NCBI RefSeq assembly: GCF_024172185.1
Contig: NZ_JAMZEC010000001.1
Span: forward strand, 4,732,001-4,796,000
Reading direction: 5' to 3'
Source of the DNA: Nonomuraea roseoviolacea subsp. carminata
Lineage (GTDB): Bacteria > Actinomycetota > Actinomycetes > Streptosporangiales > Streptosporangiaceae
DNA length: 64,000 bases
Shown here: piece by piece, positions 35,086-46,364 of the stretch
How the letters are laid out: each line of letters starts with the position of its first letter
How positions within the stretch are numbered: the first letter of the stretch is position 1
Position numbers and translations under genes: made by a program
Notes under the pieces: generated by a model
What the model saw: the letters and a program-made list of their open reading frames with translations, nothing else
Databases searched by the model: none
What the model was told of the DNA's origin: nothing

Positions 35086-37319
35086 CTCGCTCCGGCCCGT
35101 GAGGGCCAGGGGTCCTGCGCCGGGTCGGGCTCGCGCCCGCGGTCGGTGCCGCGCCCGGTCTCCGGCTCTGCCGCGTGCCTGGCCCGCGTCTCGGACGTCC
35201 CCGGGTCTGTGACGCCGGGGTGGCCGAAGCCGGTCGGGATGGGCGCGGTGGTTCCGTGGCTTCCGGGGTGGGAGGCGGTCGTTCCGTGGCCTCCGAAGCC
35301 GGTCATGCCGGGGGTGGTGGTTCCGCGGCCTCCGAAGCCGGTCGCGTTGGAGCCGGTCGCATGGGAGGCGGGCGTGTCGGAGGCGGTCGTCGTGGGGTGC
35401 CGGAGGAGCGTCGCGTCGGGATCGGTCGGAGGACCGCCGTCGCCGAGCGCCGCGGGGTCGCGCCGGGAACTCGCCACCAGCTTTCCGAGCCCCGCCTGCG
35501 CGGACGCCGGCGCGAGGGACGGCGACGCGGGCTCGCCGTACGTCGTCACCACGCCGATGACGGGCACCCTGTGCCTGCTCAGGTGGCGTACGGCGGCCAG
35601 CACCTCCGTGGAGGTCGCCCGGCCCAGCTCCACCATCAGCAACGCGGCGTCGGCGCGCGCCAGGTCGGCCGTGTCGGACCCGTCCAGGACCGACAGCAAC
35701 GTGCCCGCCGACAGGGAGGACGTCACCGTGGTCGTGGCGAGGCCCGTGGGCACGGCGCGGACCAGCAGCCGCTTGCCCGGACACGCCGCGACCGCGGCGC
35801 CGGCCAGCTCGTGCAGCGCGTCGGCCAGCGCCGCACCGGCCTGCCCGCCTCCTGCCCGATCGCCGCGCGCGCCCTTCACACCCGCGCGCCAGGCACCCGC
35901 GCGCCGCCCGCTTTGTCTGTCGCCTCCACGAGCCGCGCCCGCACGCCGCCCGCCCTCACCGCCCGTCCCCGCTGCCACGTCCGAGATCAGGAGCCGCCCG
36001 CCTTCACCGCTCGCGCCGTAGGCGGCACCCGTGAGGTGTTCGCTCCTTCCGTGGCCCGCGCCTGCGACTGGTCCGCGCTCGCCCCTCGCCCTGCGGATCG
36101 CGTCGGTGAGCGGTTCGTCCCCGGCGCGCCCGACATGGGACGTGCCCGCGTGCCGCGCGCCGTCCCCACCGGCGTCGTAGGGCGTCCAGGCGCGGCCTCT
36201 CCTGTCCGTGACCGGAGACGTGACACCCTCCGCGCCCTCGACCGAGAAGCCGCTCGCGACCGAGGAGCCCGCGGCCGGATGACCCGCGACAGAGGAGCCC
36301 GCGATCGACAAGTCGGTGGCCGACGAGCCCGCGATCGGGCCGCCCATGGCCGGTGGCCCTGCACCCTCCCCGCCCGCGATCGCGAACCCGGCGCCCCCCG
36401 AGCGCACTCCCCGGCCGACACCCGGGCCGCCGGAGCCGGAGCCGCGGTCGTCGCGGGGCAGGCTGGCGAGGACCGGGAGGCCGGTCAGGCGCTCGACGTC
36501 GTCAGGGGTGCGCAGCCGCGTGTCGAGCCGGTCGCGGAGCATGGCGGCCCCCGCGCCCAGCAGGAGCCCCAGCATGAGGCCCGTCCCCAGGAACAGCGGC
36601 AGGCTGGGCGAGGCCGGATCCGTGGGCGGCACGGCGTCGCTGATCACCGAGCCGGGCGTCACGGTCGTCGTCTTCAGCGCGTCGTACTTGAGCGTCAGGC
36701 TGTAGGCCTGCCGGTTGAGGACGCTCTGCCGGTGGGTCGCCAGGATGTGCTCGGCCGTGCCCTTGCGGAGCGTTTCCAGCTCCCTGGTGACGGTCGCGAG
36801 CGTGGTGTTGACCTGCTTGAGCTTGGCGAGCATGGCCTTCTGCTGGAGCGCCAGCGCGGCCTGCGCGGTGGCGGCGCGGTTGGCGAGGTACGCCTCGGCG
36901 TAGGCACGGGACTGGGCCGCCGCCGCGTCGGGGGTGGCGGCGGTGACGGACAGCGACAGCACGGCGGAGTTGGGCGGCACGGCCACCTCGACCGGCTCCG
37001 GCGTGGAGATCCTCAGCAGCCGGGCGGCCCGGTCGGCGACGACGGCGGAGGCGGCGACCTGCGCCTCGGTGTCGAGGTTGAGCGGCTCGCGCTGCCGGTT
37101 GGTCACCTGGTTGCCCTGCTCCTGGACGCCCACGGCGGCCACGAGCACCTGCGTGGTGGCGGTGTAGGCGGGCGGTGTCAGCCGCATGAGCCCCAGCCCG
37201 GCCGCGCCGCCGGCCAGCACGAACCCGGCGAAGATCAGCCGGCGCCGGGTCAGCAGCGACAGGTGGTCACCCAGGTCGGCGCCGGACCGGCGGGCCGGGA
37301 GATCCGGCGGCAGGCTCAT
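35055..37319 (-). CDS. Wzz-type chain-length protein with long linker and degenerate kinase-like domain
   Basis: N-terminal Wzz domain: first membrane helix near residues 28-45, an extracytoplasmic part with coiled coil (AALALQQKAMLAKLKQV to LETLRKGTAEH), second helix at LPLFLGTGLMLGLLLGAG near residue 250. After RLTGLPVLASLPRD a low-complexity Gly/Ala/Arg-rich linker of about 200 residues follows. Then a segment resembling the end of bacterial tyrosine kinases (ADAALLMVELGRATSTEVLAAVRHL..VPVIGVVTTYG), but I find no Walker A or Asp-rich A' motif and no terminal tyrosine cluster. The C-terminal ~140 residues are repeats around TGFGGxGTT. ATG 37319 has GGGAG 6 nt upstream. First gene of the operon. 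Confidence 0.82.
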   Translation of the reverse strand: MSLPPDLPARRSGADLGDHLSLLTRRRLIFAGFVLAGGAAGLGLMRLTPPAYTATTQVLVAAVGVQEQGNQVTNRQREPLNLDTEAQVAASAVVADRAARLLRISTPEPVEVAVPPNSAVLSLSVTAATPDAAAAQSRAYAEAYLANRAATAQAALALQQKAMLAKLKQVNTTLATVTRELETLRKGTAEHILATHRQSVLNRQAYSLTLKYDALKTTTVTPGSVISDAVPPTDPASPSLPLFLGTGLMLGLLLGAGAAMLRDRLDTRLRTPDDVERLTGLPVLASLPRDDRGSGSGGPGVGRGVRSGGAGFAIAGGEGAGPPAMGGPIAGSSATDLSIAGSSVAGHPAAGSSVASGFSVEGAEGVTSPVTDRRGRAWTPYDAGGDGARHAGTSHVGRAGDEPLTDAIRRARGERGPVAGAGHGRSEHLTGAAYGASGEGGRLLISDVAAGTGGEGGRRAGAARGGDRQSGRRAGAWRAGVKGARGDRAGGGQAGAALADALHELAGAAVAACPGKRLLVRAVPTGLATTTVTSSLSAGTLLSVLDGSDTADLARADAALLMVELGRATSTEVLAAVRHLSRHRVPVIGVVTTYGEPASPSLAPASAQAGLGKLVASSRRDPAALGDGGPPTDPDATLLRHPTTTASDTPASHATGSNATGFGGRGTTTPGMTGFGGHGTTASHPGSHGTTAPIPTGFGHPGVTDPGTSETRARHAAEPETGRGTDRGREPDPAQDPWPSRAGARWPRPPGFPS

Positions 37320-37346
37320 GCAGGCTCCCTGGGGGTGTGTGCCGTG

Positions 37347-37418
37347 CGTCGCCATATGGCGACGGTGCGTCACTGACGGAAGGTGTGTCCACTATAGGCG
37401 GGACGGAATATCACCCAA
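37347..37418 (-). promoter_or_regulatory. Promoter and palindromic operator of the wzz operon
   Basis: Toward the operon: TTGGGT (37413-37418), 16 bp, TATAGT (37391-37396), then in the leader an 18-bp perfect palindrome CGTCGCCATATGGCGACG at 37347-37364. Placed downstream of the likely start of transcription, a bound dimer would repress. Confidence 0.55.
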
Positions 37419-37470
37419 GCCGAATACGCGAGATTTTCTGCGCCAAGGCCGCTGGTTCGCCCTCCCATAA

Positions 37471-37491
37471 ACCGAAATTTCGGTACGAAAT
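37471..37491. promoter_or_regulatory. Overlapping palindromes between wzz and the GH26-like gene
   Basis: ACCGAAATTTCGGT (37471-37484) is a perfect 14-bp palindrome. ATTTCG-GTA-CGAAAT (37477-37491) overlaps it. The site lies in the 318-bp gene-free gap between the two divergent genes, about 150 bp from each. Regulator unknown. Confidence 0.45.
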
Positions 37492-37637
37492 GGTGGGCTC
37501 GTACCTGGGGTCACCAGCGGGAACACCGGCACCGGCTGACGCCCGCGAGATTCACATGGCATGGTTCGTTTTTGACGTGTCGGTGAGAGGGGCGGGCTGT
37601 CGTGTTGCCATCTGACAATTCACACCATTCATATGAA

Positions 37638-38816
37638 ATGCGGCGTGGTATACGCGTCACCGCCATGGCGCTCCTGGTGGTGGCCGCCCTCACCGCTGCG
37701 ACCGCCTGTGGAGGGACGGAGGCCCCGCGGGCGGGCGCGAGCTCGGGTGCGTCCGGTGAAGGGACGGCGGGCGCGCGTACACCCGGAGAGGGCGCGGACG
37801 CCTCGGCGGGGGGCGAGGCCGCCGACGACAGAGGCGTCCGCTCCACGGACCCCACCGGCCCGGACCCCACCGGCCCGGCCGCCGCCTGCGCCGTGACCGA
37901 CAAGCTCATCCCGTCCTGCGGCGCCTGGTGGGGCGTGGCGCCCGAGATCTTCAGCGGCGCCCCCGTCGACCAGGCGCTGCGCCGCGCGGAGGCCCGCATG
38001 GGCGCGCGGGCCGACGTGGTCCACGTCTACCACCGGGGCAAGGATCTGTTCCCGACCCGCCGGGAGATCGACGTGGCCCGCGACCCGGCCCATCCCCGCC
38101 TGCTGCTGGTCAACTGGAAGCCGTCGGTGGACCGTACGTGGGCCGAGATCGCCGACGGCGCGATGGACGGCCGGATCGACCGCCTGGCCGAGCACGTCCG
38201 GCGCGTGTTCCCCGACCGGTTCTTCCTGACGATCCACCACGAGCCCGAGGACGACGTGCGCCCGGGCCCCGGCTCGGGCATGGAGGCGGCCGACTACGCG
38301 GCGATGTACCGGCACGTGGTGCTGCGGCTGCGCGAGAAGGGGGTGCGCAACGCGGTCACGGTCATGACGTACATGGGGGCGCCGAACTGGGCCTCGAAGC
38401 CGTGGTTCGAGAAGCTGTACCCGGGGGACGACGTGGTCGACTGGATCGCCATGGACCCGTACGCCGACGACCGGGTGCGCGACTTCGACGGCCTGGTCAA
38501 CAAGACCCGCCCCGACTGCCCGCGCTGGCCGGGCTTCTACCGGTGGACGCAGCTCCGCTTCCCCGGCAAGCCGGTCATGGTGGCCGAGTGGGGGGCGTTC
38601 CTGCGGGGCGAGGACCGGGCGTTCCAGCGGGCGTTCTTCGAGTCCGTACGGGCCCAGGTGGGGCGCTATCCGCAGATCAAGGCGCTGGTGTACTTCGACT
38701 CGCCACGGGCGCCGCGCGGCGACACCCGCTTCGACGCCGAGCCCGCGGCCGGCCGGGCCTTCACCGCGCTCGCACGAGATCCGCACTTCCGCTCGACGCC
38801 CGTGCCGCTGCCCTGA
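37638..38816 (+). CDS. Lipoprotein glycosidase, GH26-like
   Basis: Secreted glycoside hydrolase. ATG 37638 begins a signal sequence MRRGIRVTAMALL that ends in TAATAC, a lipobox-like site; a Gly/Ala/Thr-rich linker follows. The catalytic domain (~80-393) has the two acidic residues expected for GH26 mannanase-type enzymes: Glu202 in IHHEPE (acid/base) and Glu317 in VAEWG (nucleophile). GH26 enzymes cleave beta-mannans and related glycans. In this island it may trim or release the polysaccharide. A longer frame begins at GTG 37602. Its 3' end overlaps the convergent TauE/SafE gene by 56 bp. Confidence 0.82.
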   Translation: MRRGIRVTAMALLVVAALTAATACGGTEAPRAGASSGASGEGTAGARTPGEGADASAGGEAADDRGVRSTDPTGPDPTGPAAACAVTDKLIPSCGAWWGVAPEIFSGAPVDQALRRAEARMGARADVVHVYHRGKDLFPTRREIDVARDPAHPRLLLVNWKPSVDRTWAEIADGAMDGRIDRLAEHVRRVFPDRFFLTIHHEPEDDVRPGPGSGMEAADYAAMYRHVVLRLREKGVRNAVTVMTYMGAPNWASKPWFEKLYPGDDVVDWIAMDPYADDRVRDFDGLVNKTRPDCPRWPGFYRWTQLRFPGKPVMVAEWGAFLRGEDRAFQRAFFESVRAQVGRYPQIKALVYFDSPRAPRGDTRFDAEPAAGRAFTALARDPHFRSTPVPLP

Positions 38817-39651
38817 CCTGCCACACCCGGCCGGCCGCGATGACGGCGACGGCCCCGGCCAGCGCCCAGAGGGTGGGCGTGTTGCCGACGTTCAGCAGCT
38901 TGAGCGCGGAGGCGAGCAGCACGACCGCGAGCACGGCCCTGATGAGACCGCCGGGCGCCCGGGACGAGATCCGGGCGCCGAGGTAGACGCCGGGGATCGA
39001 GCCGATGAGCAGCGACACCGTGAGGTGGAGCTGGAAGTCGCCGAACAGCAGGTGGCCGAGGGCGGCCGAGGTGACCAGCGGCACGGCCTGCACGAGGTCG
39101 GTGCCGACGAGCTGGTTGGCCTTGAGCATGGGGTAGAGCGCGATGAGCGCCACGATGATGAGCGAGCCCGAGCCGACCGACGACACGCCGACGATCAAAC
39201 CACCTACCGTACCGACCAGTAGGGTCGGGATCGGGCGGACGACGATCTCGCTCGCCTCCGCCGTGCCGCCCCGCCCGCCCAGCAGGGTCTTGGCGGCCAG
39301 GCCCGCCACGGCCAGCAACAGCGCGACGCCGAGGGCGTACTTCACGCCGTCGCCCACCGCGAACGCCCGCGCCACGAACACCCCGCAGAACGCCGCCGGC
39401 ACCGAACCCGCGCACAGCCAGCCGACCAGCCGCAGGTTGACCGTGCCGCGCCGCAGGTGGACGAGGCCGCCGACCGGCTTCATCACCGCCGAGGCCACCA
39501 GGTCGCTGGAGACCGCCGCGAGCGGCGGCACGTTGAAGAACAGCATCATCATCGGGGTCATGAGGGCGCCGCCGCCCATGCCGGTCAGGCCGACGACGAC
39601 GGCGACGAGAAACGAACCGGCGATCAGGGGAAGGTCGATCAACGGACCCAT
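38761..39651 (-). CDS. TauE/SafE-family sulfur-anion permease
   Basis: Eight-helix permease family for sulfite, sulfoacetate or related anions. N-terminal block LVAVVVGLTGMGGGALMTPMMML and the repeat copy GLIVGVSSVGSGSLIIVALI are the paired family signatures. 296 residues. Its ATG overlaps the end of the APS-kinase gene by 13 bp, so the two are co-expressed, which supports sulfate or sulfite transport. Direction is not evident. Confidence 0.87.
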   Translation of the reverse strand: MGPLIDLPLIAGSFLVAVVVGLTGMGGGALMTPMMMLFFNVPPLAAVSSDLVASAVMKPVGGLVHLRRGTVNLRLVGWLCAGSVPAAFCGVFVARAFAVGDGVKYALGVALLLAVAGLAAKTLLGGRGGTAEASEIVVRPIPTLLVGTVGGLIVGVSSVGSGSLIIVALIALYPMLKANQLVGTDLVQAVPLVTSAALGHLLFGDFQLHLTVSLLIGSIPGVYLGARISSRAPGGLIRAVLAVVLLASALKLLNVGNTPTLWALAGAVAVIAAGRVWQVRAAARASSGSADLVRAR

Positions 39652-40868
39652 CCTCCGCTCCGCAGCGCCCCCAGCACCTGGGAGACGGCCGCCTCGATCG
39701 AGATGTGCGTGGTGTCGATCACCAGGTCGGCGTCGTCGGGCTCCTCGTAGGGGTCGGAGACGCCGGTGAACTCGGGGATGAGCCCCGCGCGGGCCTTGGC
39801 GTACAGGCCCTTGCGGTCACGCCGCTCGCACTCCTCCAGCGGGGTGGCGACGTGGATGAGGAGGAAGTCGGCGCCCACCGACTCGACCATCTCCCGCACC
39901 TCGGCGCGGGTGGCCGCGTAGGGCGCGATGGGCGCGCAGATGGCCAGGCCGCCGTGGCGGGCGGCCTCGGTGGCGACGAAGCCGATGCGGCGGATGTTGA
40001 GGTCGCGGTCTGCCTTGGAGAACGTCAGCCCCTTCGACAGCAGGGCGCGCACCACGTCGCCGTCGAGATGGGTGACGGTGCGGGTGCCCAGCTCCAGCAG
40101 CGCGTCGCGCAGGCCGCGCGCGATCGTGGACTTGCCGGAACCGGACAGGCCGGTGAAGAACACCACGAGCCCGCGCCGGTGCGGCGGGCCGGGGATGCTG
40201 ACCGGCTCGGGACCGGCCAGGTGCTCGGCCGCGCCGTAGGCCGTGGCGACGTGCTCGCGCAGCTCCAGGTCGAGCTCGGGCTCCTCGCGCGGGGCGAGCG
40301 GCACGGACACGACCAGGGTGGCCTCGGGGAGGCGGTCCTTGGCCTTCAGCGCGGCGCGGACCACGGCGGGGCCGGGCTCGCCGTACGACAGGGGCAGGAG
40401 CACGACGACCGCGTCGAGCTCCTTGGCGACGGCGCTCACCTCGGTGAGGGCGGGGTCGTCCAGCGGCCCGCGCATCGTGACGACGAGCGCCGGGCGGTCG
40501 CCGAGCAGCTCGCGGACCTCCGCGGGCGTGCGCCGCAGCCGGGCGAACGGCCCGTGCTCGGCCGCGCCGAGACCGCGGACGGGACCGGCGGCCAGGCCGT
40601 CGTGGCCGCGCTCGGTCACGGTGAGCACGGCGAGCGGGACGCCCTCCGGGTCGAGCAGCGTGACCTCGTCGCCGGGGGCGGCCTCCTCGGGCAGGTGCAG
40701 CGTGACGGGCGCCGGCCACGGCGTGCCGTCGGCCAGGGTGCCGCGCTCGGCGACCGCGTGCAGGTCGTCGTGGCCGAGGAAGCCCGTCAGCGGTGCGAAC
40801 GCCCCGGACAGCAGCAGCTCAAGGTCGGCCAGCTCCCGCGCCTCGGGGGTCCACTCCACGTCTCGCAT
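39639..40868 (-). CDS. cysC: APS kinase fused to a degenerate ATP sulfurylase region
   Basis: C-terminal ~180 residues are a complete APS kinase that makes PAPS: P-loop FFTGLSGSGKST near residue 237, HLDGDVVRALLSKGLTFSKADRDLNIRRIGFVA, and KGLYAKARAGLIPEFTGVSDPYEEP. N-terminal ~225 residues resemble the PUA-like and part of the catalytic domain of ATP sulfurylase (LLLSGAFAPLTGFLGHDDL), but the QxRNxxH and GRDHAG catalytic motifs are absent. So APS formation likely depends on CysDN, and the N-terminal part may be structural or regulatory. 409 residues. Supplies PAPS to the sulfotransferases. Confidence 0.9.
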   Translation of the reverse strand: MRDVEWTPEARELADLELLLSGAFAPLTGFLGHDDLHAVAERGTLADGTPWPAPVTLHLPEEAAPGDEVTLLDPEGVPLAVLTVTERGHDGLAAGPVRGLGAAEHGPFARLRRTPAEVRELLGDRPALVVTMRGPLDDPALTEVSAVAKELDAVVVLLPLSYGEPGPAVVRAALKAKDRLPEATLVVSVPLAPREEPELDLELREHVATAYGAAEHLAGPEPVSIPGPPHRRGLVVFFTGLSGSGKSTIARGLRDALLELGTRTVTHLDGDVVRALLSKGLTFSKADRDLNIRRIGFVATEAARHGGLAICAPIAPYAATRAEVREMVESVGADFLLIHVATPLEECERRDRKGLYAKARAGLIPEFTGVSDPYEEPDDADLVIDTTHISIEAAVSQVLGALRSGGWVR

Positions 40869-40869
40869 C

Positions 40870-40892
40870 CCAACTATTCCGATTGAATTGGT
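40870..40892 (-). promoter_or_regulatory. Imperfect palindrome before the APS-kinase gene
   Basis: CCAA and TTGG flank an inner ATTC-N5-GAAT just upstream of ATG 40868. It may be an operator; the start itself has no ribosome-binding site. Tentative. Confidence 0.3.
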
Positions 40893-40926
40893 AGGAAAGG
40901 AGTCTAGCGGTGTCTCGCGGGTGCCG

Positions 40927-41640
40927 CTAGATGAGGCGGGCGAAGTGGTTCTGCGGCTTCCTGATGACCATGGTGATCTCGTCGTGCGTCGCGGGGCAAC
41001 GGCCGCGGGTCAGCCGGTCGGCCAGCGTCACCGCGGTGCGCCCGAGCGGGGTGGGCGCCGGCGCGCTCGCCGTGGTCTCGTCGTCGGTGATCATGAGCCC
41101 ACGGCTCAGGCAGAACGCGTGGATGCCGTCGCGTGAGATCAGCGGCTCGTACACGGCCGGCAGGGCGCCCCCGGTCAGGTGGCGGCGCAGCCACCGCGGC
41201 GCCAGCCGCTCGCACAGCCCGTACGCCGAGCGCCGGTCGCGCATGCGCAGCAGCACCAGCCCGCCCGGCCGCAGCGCCTGGAGCAGCCGGTCGAGCACCA
41301 GCTCGGCGTGGTGGATGCGCTCCAGCAGGAACGACACCTGCACGACGTCGAACGACCTCGGCCGGATCGGCGCCGAGCGCAGGTCGCCCAGCAGGCACCT
41401 GGACAGGTCGGCCCGCGCCGCGGTGGCGGCCCTGACCGCCGGCAGGTCCTCGTCGACGCCGGTCAGGCGCGTCTCGATCCGGTCGAGGACCCGCGGCTCG
41501 TCGTGCAGGCAGCCGGCGACCAGCACGTCGAGGCGGCGGCCGAGCTGCTCGGCCCACAGCTCGCGCAGGCGCTGGACGAAGAGGTCGCGCGGCGCGGCGA
41601 CCGGTCGCAAGTCAGACGTGCTACTCACAGTCGTCATCAT
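40927..41640 (-). CDS. Class I SAM-dependent methyltransferase
   Basis: Rossmann-type methyltransferase: motif I LDVLVAGCLHDEPR (an altered glycine motif), VQVSFLLERIHHAELVLDRLLQALRPGGLVLLRMRD typical of motifs II-III. 237 residues. Substrate unknown; it could methylate a sugar of the polysaccharide, since it sits at the island edge on the same strand. Two consecutive ATG codons (41640, 41637) are possible starts; no ribosome-binding site is visible. Confidence 0.75.
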   Translation of the reverse strand: MMTTVSSTSDLRPVAAPRDLFVQRLRELWAEQLGRRLDVLVAGCLHDEPRVLDRIETRLTGVDEDLPAVRAATAARADLSRCLLGDLRSAPIRPRSFDVVQVSFLLERIHHAELVLDRLLQALRPGGLVLLRMRDRRSAYGLCERLAPRWLRRHLTGGALPAVYEPLISRDGIHAFCLSRGLMITDDETTASAPAPTPLGRTAVTLADRLTRGRCPATHDEITMVIRKPQNHFARLI

Positions 41641-41703
41641 ATGACGTTCCGTGCACGGGCTCGGCGACGCGCCCGGCGCGGTGGTGGGCTAGCCTGCCCC
41701 GAC

Positions 41704-42132
41704 ATGGGGGAATCCGTGTACGTGGGGAACGCCGGAGCCGACGGCGCGGCCGACGCCGGCTGGCTGCTCGGGCACTTCAAGCCGTACGGCGACCCTCGCC
41801 ACAGCGAGGACGTCGAGATCAAGTGGGGCGTCCACCCGGCCGGTGAGGAGCGGGCCGCCTGGGTGACCGGCGAGCGCCGCACGGCCCTGCTCGTCCTGAT
41901 CAGCGGCCGGTTCCGGGTCGAGCTGCCCGGCCGCAGCGTCCTGCTGGAGCGGCGCGGCGACTACGTGGTGTGGGGGCGGGGGGTGGACCACTCGTGGGTG
42001 GCCGAGGAGGAGTCGGTGGTCCTGACCGTGCGCTGGCCGTCGGTGCCCGGCTACGCGGTCACCCAGGCCGACGAGCCCCCCGCGCGTCCCGGTGCGCGGT
42101 CACCGGGCGACGGCGCCGCCAAGTACCCTTGA
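41704..42132 (+). CDS. Small cupin-fold protein
   Basis: 142 residues with a single cupin-like core: HPAGEERAAWVTGERRTALLVLISGRFRVELPG, then YVVWGRGVDHSWVAEEESVVLTVRWPS. A proline-rich tail follows. Function unknown. ATG 41704 lies 8 nt after TAGCCT, a possible -10 box, so it may be leaderless. It stands between the island and mfd. Confidence 0.7.
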   Translation: MGESVYVGNAGADGAADAGWLLGHFKPYGDPRHSEDVEIKWGVHPAGEERAAWVTGERRTALLVLISGRFRVELPGRSVLLERRGDYVVWGRGVDHSWVAEEESVVLTVRWPSVPGYAVTQADEPPARPGARSPGDGAAKYP

Positions 42133-42204
42133 TGGCTGAGACCCCCGCGACCAGACCCGGCCGGGGGTAGTCGTGTTGCCGTCGTGGGGCTGTGGGCGTA
42201 TCTG

Positions 42205-45693
<3,489 letters not shown>

Positions 45694-45722
45694 CGCCGGG
45701 TTTTTGTCGGAAAGGGACGTAA

Positions 45723-46361
45723 GTGAAGTCGATTCGAATGGCTGTGGCCGCCGCCGCGGCAGGGGCGAGCCTCGTCGCGCTGACCGCCTGCTCCGCGCCC
45801 GTGGAGGCCGGCGCCGCGGCCGTCGTCGGGAACGAGCGCATCTCGGCGGGCGACCTCAAGCGCAACGTCAAGGAGTACGACGCCGCGCTGACCAAGACCG
45901 GGCTCACCACCCAGGCGCTCGGCATCCCCGGCTCCACCACCGAGGTGGTGCTCTACCAGCTCGCCAACATCGCGCAGGCCGAGCAGCTCGTCCGGAAGGC
46001 CAAGGTCAACGTCACCGACGCCGAGGTCGACCAGGCCATCGGCGCCGCCACCCAGCAGGGCGGCAGCTTCGAGCAGTACATGGTCTCCCAGGGCATGGCG
46101 CCCAGCAACGGCCGCCGCTTCATGCGCGTCTCGGTGGGGCTGCAGAAGCTGATGGCCCAGTACGGCGGCGGCACCGACCAGGCGGCCCAGCAGCGCGGGA
46201 GCGAGCGGATCCAGAAGGAGGCCGCCGCCATAAAGATCACTTACAGCCCCCGGTACGGGGTGGTCAACGCGCAGCGCTCGCAGACGAGCCCCGGCCTGTT
46301 CGCCGACGCCGGCCGCTTCGGCAAGGCCGCGACCCAGAACGCCACGCAGCAGCAGGGCTAG
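45723..46361 (+). CDS. SurA N-terminal-like lipoprotein
   Basis: Lipoprotein with signal sequence ending SLVALTAC (Cys ~23). The remaining ~190 residues resemble the helical chaperone N-domain of SurA/PrsA (VVGNERISAGDLKRNVKEYDAAL, AKVNVTDAEVDQAIG), with no peptidyl-prolyl isomerase domain. Likely an extracytoplasmic folding helper. GTG 45723 follows AAGGGA. It stands between mfd and mazG, the position of lipoprotein gene lpqU in M. tuberculosis, but it is not the same family. Confidence 0.8.
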   Translation: MKSIRMAVAAAAAGASLVALTACSAPVEAGAAAVVGNERISAGDLKRNVKEYDAALTKTGLTTQALGIPGSTTEVVLYQLANIAQAEQLVRKAKVNVTDAEVDQAIGAATQQGGSFEQYMVSQGMAPSNGRRFMRVSVGLQKLMAQYGGGTDQAAQQRGSERIQKEAAAIKITYSPRYGVVNAQRSQTSPGLFADAGRFGKAATQNATQQQG

Positions 46362-46364
46362 CCC

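Noticed and set aside
21766-42204. Prophage or integrative element carrying the island
   Set aside because: No integrase, transposase, phage gene or attachment-site duplication seen at either edge.
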